In this document: piece after piece, positions 1 to 9,724 of the stretch
How the letters are laid out: every line of letters starts with the position of its first letter
Numbering within the stretch: position 1 is the first letter of the stretch
NCBI GenBank assembly: GCA_025602905.1
Contig: JAHLKI010000091.1
Location: 1-12,843 of the forward strand
Origin: Phlyctochytrium arcticum
Taxonomy: Eukaryota > Chytridiomycota > Chytridiomycetes > Chytridiales > Chytridiaceae
Direction of reading: 5' to 3'
Length of the DNA: 12,843 nucleotides
Program-made: the position numbers and the translations under genes
The notes under the pieces: generated by a model
The model's input: the letters and a program-made list of their open reading frames with translations, nothing else
What the model was told of the DNA's origin: nothing
Database searches by the model: none

Positions 1-110
1 GATTGTGTCGAGCTTGTTTCAACCATGCCACAGGCCAAAAGTAAAGATTCTCTCGAGATTGATCTAATATTGTATTATGATGGAGAAGCACTACATATCA
101 CTACGCTACT

Positions 111-1362
111 CTATTCACTATCAGAGGCATTCCCCCCCTCAGTCTCGCCTTGATTGCCACCCTCAGTACCGCCGTTGTTTACGCCGTCGCTTTCACCTGA
201 GTAATGAACCATATCGTCTGTCACAATGTCATCAGTCTCACTATAAGATAGATGGAAAGTTAAGATCAACACATCCAATCAATGAACATTTCAATATTCA
301 CATACCGTGCAAGGGCCTCAGGTTCCCGGCCATCGAACTGCTTCAACACATTTGAGACGCTTTCCCAGAAATTGGAGGAAGATCTCTCCTTAGCAGTTAG
401 CAAGTTGATAGCCCAGCGCTAGAAAGTGTTCTTAGCGTGACATCGCGTAAGAGAAAAACCACGATGCAGTCTTACCAAAATCGCTGTCCGGGTCCTTTGT
501 TCTGGGGTGTACTCCTTCCCATACACTTTGACCACCAGGTCGTCCAGGAACAAGTTGCTAACCTTCGTGCCTTTGGGAACCAATGCGGACTTCATCTTGT
601 TCTTGGCTTGCGTTAGTTGGACCCCAACCGCGGTTTGAACCGTTTGATACACCGAGGTGACGGACTTGAGTTGGGGCAACACTCCCAATCCATCGTCAAA
701 GATCAAGTTGGTGATCGGCTTGGAATCCTTGGTAAAGCTCTTTTTGAAGGCATTCATGCAGCTTTTCTTCGCTTCTCCTTTGATGTTGGCCTGTCTGATG
801 GTGAGTATCTAGGTATGAGGTATGGGGTCGGAAAAGTATATGAGACTTACTTTAAGATTGGGACTAATCTCCCAGTTCTCATACTCGGAGGCTTCAGCGC
901 GCCTGCTCCTTCTATCCATTTCCTGGATGTCCAGAAAGAGGGTCAAGAGCTGCTCTCCCAAGCTCTTGGTAGCAAAATGGTGGCCGGCCTCTGGAAGGCT
1001 ACGATCCGCGTCGCGGCGCGTGAGAATATTTGTAACCTGGTCGCGAGACAAAGGATACCATTCGGGGGATTGGTGGTAAATGGATTTTGGCTGCCGGTTC
1101 CGTTGAGACCAGCGGCAGGGGTATCGCCACGGGTACGAACGGGACTCTCCAAATCCTAAGAGGAACAGATATTAGCATGTGAAAAAAATAAAAATACCAT
1201 TGTATATAGCACACTTACATCGGACTGGGATTCGGTTCGCCTTCTCTTGTGGGCACTGGCGGCTTGGGCAGCCATCATTCGTTCCAAGAAGCTTGAACCC
1301 TGTCGAGTGTTAGAACTGCCAGAACTGCCGGAATTGGCGTCGTTTCCTTGACCAGAGAGCAT
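111..1362 (-). CDS. Five-exon gene, uncharacterised basidiomycete protein (one frame break)
   Basis: I do not recognise a function. Exons that fit are 1362-1219, 1155-851, 808-476, 418-306 and 240-111. The introns (63, 42, 57 and 65 bp) all start GTAAG or GTATG and end TAG or AAG-free TAG. The total is 1025 nt, one short of 342 codons. The model ends at TAG (111-113). The N-terminus is Ser/Gly/Asn-rich with a basic KRRR patch (about residues 40-42), which suggests a nuclear protein. A predicted mostly helical middle follows, with segments such as RDQVTNILTRRDAD, QLLTLFLDIQEMDRR and AKNKMKSALVPKG. A conserved-looking FWESVSNVL lies in exon 4, and the tail is acidic and rich in Gly and Ser. Exon 2 opens in the frame DLESPVRTRGD but continues as EWYPLSRDQV in another frame, so one base appears missing in the G5 run at 1064-1068. 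A weaker non-canonical donor for intron 1 would also bridge it. The overall pattern resembles an expanded agaricomycete family of unknown function (memory only). It could be a host gene or a transposon passenger. Confidence 0.6.
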
Positions 1363-1462
1363 CTTGTATTGAAGAGTAAAGTAACAAGTTGAAGTTGTAC
1401 AGAGAAGGTGATGGGTGATAGGATGCAGAAGAAGGGGGGGGGGATATGTGCAACTCTACCAG

Positions 1463-1470
1463 CTTTTATA
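1463..1470 (-). promoter_or_regulatory. TATA box of the 111-1362 gene
   Basis: On the minus strand the sequence reads GGGTATAAAAGC about 100 bp before the ATG at 1362. A pyrimidine-rich stretch follows at about 1425-1443, including a C10 run on the minus strand (1434-1443). TATA followed by a CT-rich block before the start is a common fungal promoter layout. It supports a separate transcription unit from the gene ending at 1611. Confidence 0.55.
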
Positions 1471-1572
1471 CCCGCAAAGCTTGTCGTCCCAGTCTATCCC
1501 AGAGCCGATCTTGTGAATGACTGAATGGACAAAAGTTTCATCGCGTCATTATTGTTGTCCAAGTTGAGAATG

Positions 1573-1588
1573 ATCATTGATCAATGAT
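1573..1588. repeat. 16-bp perfect palindrome between the two left genes
   Basis: ATCATTGATCAATGAT is self-complementary over 16 bases. It sits just beyond the stop at 1611 and about 100 bp upstream of the TATA box at 1463-1470. It could be a binding site for a dimeric protein or part of a 3' end. No function can be shown from the sequence. Confidence 0.4.
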
Positions 1589-1610
1589 GTAATTCTTACC
1601 GCGAAGTCCA

Positions 1611-4600
1611 TCATCTCTGCCCCGCTCGTGAACGAGCTCCGCCTCTTGGTCGTCCTCGCCCTCGTCCACGCCCATGTCCTGGTACGGGTGCTCGTGCAGA
1701 TCCTCGGGAAGGAGGCTGTGATGAGGTACCGATGACGACACTGCAGCCGGTGGCAGTGGTTTGGGTGGTGGTTGTACTGAGTGTGTCATCACTGTCGTCG
1801 TTTGCAAGGATCCCTGCATGAAGATGGATTAGAAACCAGACGTGGAATGAGCTTATCCATGGCATAGTCGACACACCTTGCATCATCAATTGTTCAAGCT
1901 GATGACATTCTCGTTCCCGTTGTCGCGTGAAGGCATCTTGGCAGTGTTGAGCCAGATTGGTGGTTTCGATGGTTGGGTACTGACGAGGGAACTGACTGCG
2001 CACCCAAGGCAGTTGCACACAAAAAACATTAATCAGGTATATTTGTTCATCTGAGTGAACCCACGCATCGTGCGAGATGTTCCTAGTCTGCCGTTCGATC
2101 ATCTGCTGATGCACTGTCTTGATTCCGCACTCTGAACTGCAGAGATGTTGAACATTGAGGGTGCCTTGGATGTCTTTATCCTCCAGAACTTCATACAGTC
2201 CAAAGGGCGTGATGATGGGACATTCGTTGTGAAACTCTCCATCATGTTCAAAGAACTCGACAAGGAACTTTGTCTTTCCGGTTGCGGGTGCGGTTTCTTG
2301 GAGAATCTCAAGAACTCTGCCAAATAAACCATGTTCCGTACCCATGAAATCTCCAACGCGAATGCGTGTTTCAATTCTTCGCACAGTAGCACTTGTCCAT
2401 CTTTGATATACTTGAGCCTTTTTCACATACAGAGGCACGGTTAAACTGCAGGATAGAGTGTCGACAAACAAAAATATGGGCTCATACCTGGGAAGGGGGG
2501 ATATACATGCTCAGTTTGCATGTCAAAGTATCTTCAAAAGAGACTGGCGTTCCAATCTTCAATGTGTATGGCGCAATTGGTAGACGTTCTTCTTTGGATG
2601 CTGAAAGGCCTATCAAGAAATTGAAGCCCACGTTAAAAAACTGAACGACCTCCGTAATTAGGTCGAATTAAGACTCACCTAATGCGCTTTGCACTGTTTC
2701 ATCCTTGAAAAGATCGACCAACTTCGGACCGCCATTGACATACCGAGATCCTTCTTGCCAATATCCGCCACTGATGAGATGACGAACTGTTCAGGCACGC
2801 GCAAAGTGAGAGGAAACATCCTTGGATGGAGCATGGCGGTTTGTGTGGGCTAACTGAACACGTACAATGGGGTTGAAACTTTCGAACTTCTCAGTGGCAA
2901 AAAGTACAGCCGGCCCAAATCGGCGAACATCCTCAGTGAGATGAACAAGCGCATGATATTTGCGCCGTGAGAAAATTTTGTGGTCGATGTCACATACAGC
3001 CGCGAACAAAGCTGTAATAGCACGTTGCAGGTCGACGACATAAGCCTCTAAGTTGGGAATACGGCGCAAGTAAACCAATAGAAACACGTCCGCCATACAG
3101 CACCATGCCTTTATCCAGGATTGCGGCAGGATCCCATCATACTGTACATGAATGGTCCAATTTGAATTATTCGTCGAAAATCCTTTCCCAGAAGCGAACC
3201 CCCATTTATGACGATCTCTTTGCCTCGGAAAGGGCGCGTAAATCCTTGCCAATTGAGCGCATCCACTCGAAGACATAGTTCCTGTTTTTGATCTTTCGAA
3301 AGCAGGGCAAGAGATGCGCGTGACAACCACTTGATGACACCCAAAAGAACAGTATGCAGAGCCTCCAGAGGACAATCTCTGTGACCGTCAAACGAGGTCA
3401 ATCGGAAAAGCGGATTTACCAAAGCTTTGGCTGGTCCGAGAGTCTCGCGAAAGGCTCTGGTTGCATCAACAGAGTGGTTTTTTGCGTACTTCGTCAATTT
3501 CTCCATGGTACGAGCGGACAGCTGACACTTGACACCAGTCATCGTTTGCTGCTTTTTGAGTCTGGTCTTGTTTCCAAATGAGCAAGCCAAATCAAGTTGA
3601 TCAAAGACCTCAGCTTGTGTTTCCGCCCAGTTCCGTGGTTCACCAGGAGCAAGGAATTGTCCTAATTCTTCTGCTGTTTCGAACTTGCCCTTCACTTTAC
3701 AAGCTCGGCAGAACCGGTTGGCTTTTCCGAAATCCATAGTAGAACAAAGCTCCGAATGCATTGGGTTATCGTCCAACATGCAGACGACCGCACCTGTGAC
3801 CAGCACAGGCTCCAAAGCGGCAGAATCCCAAGACCACACGCCTTGCACCAATTTGTTGTTCATGCAATTCACCAATGCATCGGCCATTTCCAATGCAGAC
3901 GCTTTATTGCTAGTAGCGAGGAAGTGTGTGTGAAAGTCGCGCTGACTCAATTCAAAGGGTAAACCTCCAAGCTGGATATACCAATTGTAAAAAGGGTTCC
4001 ACTTCTTTGAGCTTGTACCCGCCGAATCATCGCAGAAAAGTATGATAGGAACCATAATGACGCGATGACCGCCGGCACGCGCTTTGAGTGGGTGAGGTGC
4101 AAGGACCTCTTTCAACTCCTCTGCCGTGAATGTGGTATATATATTGGTGGGGCTGCAACGACCAATAATGCTTATTTGGGGAGGTGGCGGCATGTCAATA
4201 ATTTGTTGGAATGTCTTGATGTTGACAGTGATATTGGTAGACAAGTAGAGGCCATCGGGGGTGTCTTTGAGTTGAGTGCCGCATGCGAATAGCTCCCCGT
4301 CCTTCACAGTGAACCGTTCAACTTGGAGACACACATTGTCCACAGTCCATACGAAATCTTTCAAGAATATGTCCATTGAGTGGATGCGCACCATCGGCGC
4401 CTGCAGCGCAGGGTCCGAATGCCACTTTTCGGCGTGGTACATCTCCGAAAGAACGTCGCTTGTTTCACTAAACGTTTTGAGGTGCCGCATGACTTCTGGA
4501 TTGGCAACCTCTTGCGCAACAATGCTGGCTACGTCGATCATATGAAAAGGCGTCTTGAGAGGTGACTCGTGCTCCTTAACTTGACCACCAGTCTGAAGTA

Positions 4601-5392
4601 TAGGATGAGCATATGATAAGCGCTGTTGCTCCTACTCAAACGTACCATAGTATGGAGTTTTGCTAGCAAACCCTGAACTGATTGTATGGAAGGTAAAGTC
4701 AGACCCAATTGTCCGGCCCACCACCATATCATCTTCAACGTGGCATTTGAAAGCGGATGCCGCGACATTGTCATGAGAATTGCACATAGTGCTGAGGTAC
4801 GATCGGGGAAAGGGGCCCACTCGGGATCGTTTCGATTCGAACGCGGTCTTCTGGTCTCATCTCCAACCGGAGGATCGACGGTCGTTTCAGTAACGTATTC
4901 TTCACCCATACGTTCCTCTTCCAGGTAAGCAGCCTCCGCCTGCAGACGAGCCCTTTCCGCCTGCTGTCGTAAATAATCATAAAGTGATGAAGTGCATCTT
5001 GGAGGTGTTGTCGTGTGGAAATTGTGGGTGAGAAGGGTGTCATGATCTAGTTCCATTGCGTTTGTAATGTGGGAGGAGCCTTCGTTATTGATAGTGTGGA
5101 TAGCGGCCGGTAAGTTCGGTTCTGGAATTGCCGGCTCTGCATCACATTGCATGGCATGACCACGGGATCGCAAGTTTTTCTTTTTTGCCGGAATATTGTC
5201 CTTGATCTTGACGATGCAGGTTTTGCAGATAACTGAAGATGGATCTCCATTGGCTTTTGTAAAATGCTCATCGAGTTGTGCGTTAATCTGCTTCTGAGCT
5301 GAAAGGTTGCGTTCGATTTGGTCTTCAACTTGCTGCATTCGTCGTATGTCATCGTCGCACACTTGATACAGGCCGTCCAGTCTTCGAGGCAT
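1611..5392 (-). pseudogene. Large transposase-like protein of agaricomycete transposons, five exons, broken
   Basis: Exons that fit are 5392-4646, 4592-2679, 2609-2488, 2417-1877 and 1813-1611. Introns are 53, 69, 70 and 63 bp, with donors GTACGT, GTGAGT, GTATGA and GTGTGT. Phases agree throughout if one base is restored in exon 2, giving about 1175 residues. Landmarks in order: a coiled, Gln-rich N-terminus with one CxxC (CKTC); WAPFPDRTSALCAIL near residue 192; CDDSAGTSSKKWN near 437; LDDNPMHSE near 522; a zinc-like FCRACKVKG near 544; LEALHTVLLGVIKWL near 659; then RRFGPAVLFATEKFESFN and NRHAPSKD; then NVQHLC in exon 4. The C-terminus is a basic Arg/Gly-rich tail. I recall this motif order from large agaricomycete proteins usually left as hypothetical, related in style to CACTA (Tnp2), Plavaka and KDZ transposases; the exact family is not certain. 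It is broken by a frameshift at about 3131-3135 and an in-frame TGA at 2791-2793, after which homology continues (VRHLISGGYW). The start at 5392 is the first fitting ATG; an earlier exon is possible. The last splice of intron 3 uses AAG, because the nearer CAG at 2446 breaks the frame. Confidence 0.75.
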
Positions 5393-5504
5393 AGCTGGAA
5401 TGAGTTCTGTTCAAAGAAAAGTAAGACTTTGCGCTGAAGTTGATCACCACCAAACTGCAACAGAAAAAATGTCATCCCCTTTGCGCCTCCCATTTACGCT
5501 TTTG

Positions 5505-5820
5505 GAAGAAGTATTGAACGTTGAATCAATGTTAAGTTGGTCCATAATTGGCGCACTATCGATCGGTAATATTGAACAAACATGAAACAGCATATGCTGG
5601 CAAGATCGAAAAACAACACTGGCACAATATCGGGTCAACATTAATACGATAAACAAGCGCTAAATGTTGAGACGATGTTGGAACCCATATTGGAATAATC
5701 TTGTACTTCTAATGCTGTCCTCATGTTGAAATGATATGTGGACAACCTTGAAAACAACATTCGCTCAACAGTCGGAGTTCATGTTACCTGATTACGTAAA
5801 TCAATACTGCGGCAATGTTA
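5505..5820. repeat. AT-rich region with many degenerate ATGTTG / CAACAT words
   Basis: About a dozen variants of AATGTTGA or its complement occur here. They lie near 5513, 5520, 5529, 5570, 5636, 5662, 5674, 5687, 5722, 5741, 5755, 5765, 5780 and 5813, in both orientations. The stretch lies directly upstream of the transposase-like gene and next to the candidate LTR. In CACTA-type transposons, clustered short motifs in subterminal regions are transposase binding sites, so this could be the subterminal region of the element carrying that gene. It could also simply be its promoter. No terminal inverted repeat was found. Confidence 0.35.
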
Positions 5821-6272
5821 CGGCCGGACATTCGGCCGCCTGCCGCTAGTATAAAAGAACCAGAACCCGGCACACCCCCCTCAGACTCGATTATGAGCGA
5901 ATGAAGGAGCTATGAGCGAGTCTCAAGTACAGGGTTCTCCTCGAACAGGCGAATGAGCATAGATGACAGTAATCAGTACAACCTCACCGGCGTCCCACAT
6001 ACCTGACAACGCCAGACGTATGCTAGACCCTCCGGTGCAGAAGAGCAAACCGAACGACGCCAGACGTTCGCTCCTCTGAGTTACACTGACCATTGTCAGT
6101 CTGTACTCAAGCACATGTTCAATGAAAGCGGACGCTGAACCCCTCTTCAGCGTAGAGTCAAACTCTCCTTGCCGTCACTCTGGCAAGCTTCTACATATCA
6201 CACATGTAGGGATGGGAATGGTATATGTCTGCTTGCGGTCCTTACTGTTGTAAGTTACGCGTAATGTAAACA
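5816..6272. repeat. Candidate LTR (about 457 bp) at the 3' end of the chromovirus
   Basis: The segment begins TGTTACGGCCGG and ends CGTAATGTAAACA, giving TG...CA ends with a short inverted match (TGTTACG / CGTAA..ACA). It lies about 340 bp beyond the pol stop, and a purine-rich AAGAGGGC precedes it on the minus strand. Inside are a TATAAAAG at about 5850-5857 on the plus strand, a direct repeat TATGAGCGA (5892, 5911), an inverted pair AGACTCG/CGAGTCT (5883, 5917) and a repeated ACGCCAGACGT (6009, 6057). No second LTR copy exists in the window to compare with, and the TATA box points against the element's coding direction, so orientation and ownership are uncertain. It could be a solo LTR of another element. 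Confidence 0.38.
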
Positions 6273-6615
6273 AGCCCTCTTGGCTGGGTCCCTCGAAGTC
6301 CATGCATAGACGACGCATCTGCTCAGCTCAGGTTGATCAGACCTACCGGAGCAACGACAAGCGAGACCGCATTGTCGACAAGGTGCAACCTTGGATGTGG
6401 GTGCACTTCAACTGCTAGGCATGCTGAAGGCGGTGATGGCCATTCATCTCATAGTAGTGAGCCCGGATGGGCGCTGGTTGGGTCATCCAAGGACCAGCGT
6501 CTTACGTATTGAACCTTCCCACGGTTCAAGATGGAGCCACATTGCTCGCCATCCACGCTCTGTCGTATCCACTCGCGACCAGACATATCAGTTTCCCTTC
6601 AGCACGGACGATCAC
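6273..6615 (-). other. Untranslated tail between pol and the candidate LTR
   Basis: This 343-bp stretch follows the pol stop. I see no conserved protein or RNA in it. The open frame on the plus strand starting at 6391 lies mostly opposite pol and has no recognisable domain. Confidence 0.4.
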
Positions 6616-7804
6616 TCATCGACGTCCTCTCTTGCGTGCTGGTTTGGCAGTGGCAGCGGGCACATCGCCCGTGCTTGCCTTGGAAGTGGTTCCGCCCTTT
6701 TTGCGCTTTGCCGAAAGCGGAGGGTTACGGTCTGCCACTGGGGGATTTGCTACTTCCCATGCGCCCAGTGCTTCCGTGCCCTCGAGGTGTTTTCGCGGCT
6801 CCCAAGTCGCGTCCTCAGGTCCGAACCCTTCCCATTGTACCAAGTACATCCGCTTCCTGTGACGGACTTTCTCGTCAAGGATGCGGTCAACTAGCCAAAG
6901 TTCCTCTCCATTCACAAGGACAGGATCAGGCGCTTCCACTGAAGCCCTGTAGGCTACGGAGTTCGGGGGCTCCCATGTCTTCAAGATATTGACATGAAAC
7001 GCCGGATGAACCATACGCATAGTATGTGGCAACTTCAACCGGTACGTATCAGGATGAGGTCCAAAGTCCTCCACACTGAATGGACCAATCCAATCCTGAC
7101 GAAGCTTCTCGGGCAGCTTTCCCAAGGCCGGGATGTGGATCCCCTTACGTTTGAGCAAGACGAGATCGCCCTTGATAAATTTCAGAGTCCGACGCCCGCG
7201 GTCATGGTTTCGCGCCTGCACATCTTGTGCATCACGTAGGCGCTGCTGTACGACCCGTTCAGTGTCTCTCAGAGCATCAACGAACTTTGCAACTTGTTGC
7301 GCAGTAGGTGTTGCGATCTGTTGAAGACCTTTCCGCGTGGTAAATTCCCCGAATACCAGCGGTAGACGCCCCTTGTCTATCATGAACGGAGCGAAGCCCG
7401 TGCTTGACGGAGTCAAATTGTGATGGAACTCAAGCATCGGCAAGATGTCCACCCAATTCTTACCGTCAAGGTCTATGAAAGCCCTCAAAATGCTTTTCAC
7501 AGACTTGATCTTGCGCTCGCACTTGCCATCAGTCTGTTGATGACGAGCCGTCGCGACTTCCCGCTTAATGCCCAAGCCGACCGTAAAGGCCTCCCAAAAC
7601 TCGGATAAAAAGCGGCTGTCTCTGTCGCTGACAATCACTTCCGGTGCACCTTCATTCTTGAAGAAGTGCGAAGTGAAGAGATATGCAATCTCTTGGCTCC
7701 CCATCTCCATGTTACATGGAATCAGATACACACGAGTGGAGAGGTAATCCACTATGACGAGTGCGGCATCGTAATAATCGCCATTATGGCTATCCTTCCC
7801 CCCC
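6616..7804 (-). pseudogene. Integrase core and chromodomain (3' part of chromovirus pol)
   Basis: This is the C-terminal pol segment, which joins cut element cDNA into the genome. From the C7 run at 7798-7804 the frame reads DAALVIVDYLS, then VSDRDSRF with the second catalytic Asp, then QTDGKCER with the Glu 36 residues later, matching the D,D35E spacing. The GPF/SH3-like region (WIGPFSVEDF) and FHVNILKTW follow. A chromodomain follows (VDRILDEKVRHRKRMYLVQW, then PEDATWEP), which in chromoviruses is thought to steer insertion to marked chromatin. The tail is Lys/Arg-rich (KRKKGG, ARKRGRR) and could act as a nuclear signal. The first catalytic Asp (GMDFVS) is upstream in another frame, so one base is missing at the junction. 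Translation of this part alone from an internal start is possible but unlikely to give an active enzyme. Confidence 0.88.
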
Positions 7805-9692
7805 ACGATTCCGTACGAGGCAAAGACACAAAGTCCATACCGATCGTATGCCAACGCTTGTCAGGCACAGGTAATGAGCGGAGCAACCCCACACCGCGTG
7901 ATGTGGTTCGGAAACGTTGACATTGCGGGCATGTGGTAACATAGTCCGAAACGTCGCGTTCCATACCGGGCCAGTAATACTCCTGGAGCAAGCGAGCATA
8001 AGTCGAATGCTTTCCGGTGTGTCCGCCCATCAGCAGGGAATCGTGATAACGCGTTAACAGCGCAGTGCGTAACGCGTCGGGGACATAGCGGCGACCCTCG
8101 TAGCGGAGCAACGAAGCCGGCTTGCCGTCGTTGGTCTGCATACCGAGGTCCTCTTCGGAAAAGCGTCGCTCATGGACTGACATAGTCTCCGGCGCTTTCG
8201 ACTTTGCCTCCAAACTCTGCCGCATTTGGATAGCAAAGTCGTCCGATCGAAGCAATTTGGCCCGCTGCAGGGGGTCGGAAGGAACATCTTCCAGCTGGCC
8301 GACCGCCTGTGCCATATGCTTCCTTGCGCGCTTCTTCGCGCGGGCGGCATTAACCGTAACCTTGATCGTCGCACGATGTTCGGAAAGGTGTGCTGCCTGA
8401 ACCGCCACAGCGTTAACCATAACTCGTTGCGCACAATCCGCACAGCGCGGCGCGTAATACGGGTTACGGCTAAGGACATCGGCAACGGTGTTCCATTCAC
8501 CAGGAAGGTACTCGATGTCAAAGTCAAACTGTTGGAGAAATTCGACCCAATTTGCCTGACGACGACTCAAATGCTGCTGTTCCTGCAAGTAGATCAGAGA
8601 TTTGTGGTCGACGAAAGCGCGAAAATGGCGTCCCATGAGGAACTGTCGGTTTGCCTTCAGCATCTTGACAAGCGCAAGCAACTCCTGCTCATGGACCGGG
8701 TACCGAGTCTCTGCATCTTGCATCTTCCTCGAGAAGTACAAGATGGGACGCAGCCGGGGCAGATCCTTAAACCCTGCAACCGTAGTTGGCAAAGGTGAAG
8801 GCATAGTGTCATCTGCATTGGCTGGTTGAGCAAGCCATCCTCCTATGGCGAAGCCAGACGCGTCGGTGAACACGTAGACTTCCTTGTCTGGATCGTACGG
8901 CGTCAACACAGGAGCCGTAGAAATCTTCTCCTTCAGCGTCTCAAACGCTTTGATTTCCGCATCAGTCCACTGCCAGGGCTTGTTGCCAGACTGCAGTTCA
9001 GACAACGGATGCGCGATCTCAGCATACCTATCGACATACGATGAAAGGTAGTTGGTCAAACCCAGGAAGGATTGAATATCTTTGTAGTTCCGGGGAACAG
9101 CAAAGCTCTGGACGGCTGCAATCTTGCTCTCAGAGATGCGGACGCCAGACTGACCCATCATATGGCCACAGAATTCAACTTCCTGCACAGCCCAAGTGCA
9201 TTTGGACGGTTTGACATACAGTGCGCTGGCCTCCAATGCCTTCAGCACACTCTCGACATGGCGCTGATGCTCTTCCAGCGTGTCGGAGAAGACGAGAATG
9301 TCGTCCAAGTACGTGATCATGAAATCATCGTACATGCTTCTAAAGACTTTGTTCATAATCCGTTGGAAAGTCGCAGGTGCGTTCGTTAGCCCAAACGGCA
9401 TCACGGCGTACTCGAAATGTCCAAAGCGGGTTTTGAATGCAGTCTTTGGGATGTCACCTTCCCTGATGCGCACACAATGGTAAGCGTCCTTGATGTCCAA
9501 CAGCGAAAACCACTTCTTGCCAACCGTACGGTGACGCAACTCGGCTAAATGCGGCAAAGGGGTACGGTCCTTCTTTGTCTGCCGATTCAACCCACGGTAA
9601 TCAATGCAGCAACGAAGAGTACCGTCCTTCTTTTTCGCAAATAGCACAGCGGCGCCCCACGGACTTGAAGAATGGCGGATCCATCCCTTGGC
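7799..9692 (-). pseudogene. Reverse transcriptase, RNase H and integrase zinc domain (middle of chromovirus pol)
   Basis: This segment copies element RNA into DNA and degrades the template. It is one open frame of about 630 residues from KGWIRHSSSPWGA. RT motifs are LFAKKKDGTLR, IDYRGLN, LLDIKDAYH with the first catalytic Asp near residue 67, MPFGLTNAPATFQ, and YLDD near 129-132. RNase H shows FTDAS near 278, the HEQELLAL Glu near 336-338, FVDHKSL near 363 and ADVLSR near 406. The integrase zinc site is HDSLL..GGHTG and CPQC near 551-592, followed by GMDFVS, the first Asp of the integrase core. The frame then runs off after ESWGG at the C7 run (7798-7804) and stops at 7752. Upstream it is separated from protease by two frame breaks. 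All catalytic residues seen are intact, which suggests fairly recent loss. Confidence 0.92.
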
Positions 9693-9724
9693 CAAGAGTG
9701 GTAATTTGCTGTTGGAGCTCCTCG

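Noticed and set aside
88..121. CACTA words as a CACTA transposon end
   Set aside because: Several CACTA words occur by chance near the stop codon of the left gene; there is no matching inverted TAGTG end upstream of the transposase-like gene.
617..1159. 180-residue plus-strand open frame
   Set aside because: It runs opposite exons 2 and 3 of the minus-strand gene, where splice sites and phases agree; no domain is seen in it.
2446..2451. CAG at CTGCAG as acceptor of intron 3 in the transposase-like gene
   Set aside because: It leaves the next exon out of frame, whereas the AAG acceptor ending at 2418 keeps phase into AQVYQRW.
6132..6153. 8-bp stem hairpin ACGCTGAA/TTCAGCGT as a terminator
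   Set aside because: Stem-loop terminators are not expected for nuclear fungal genes, and there is no T-run; it lies inside the candidate LTR.
6391..6992. Three overlapping open frames on the plus strand
   Set aside because: They lie mostly opposite the integrase/chromodomain frame, whose motifs are clear; their own translations show no domain and are Cys/Arg/Pro-rich shadows of GC-rich coding sequence.
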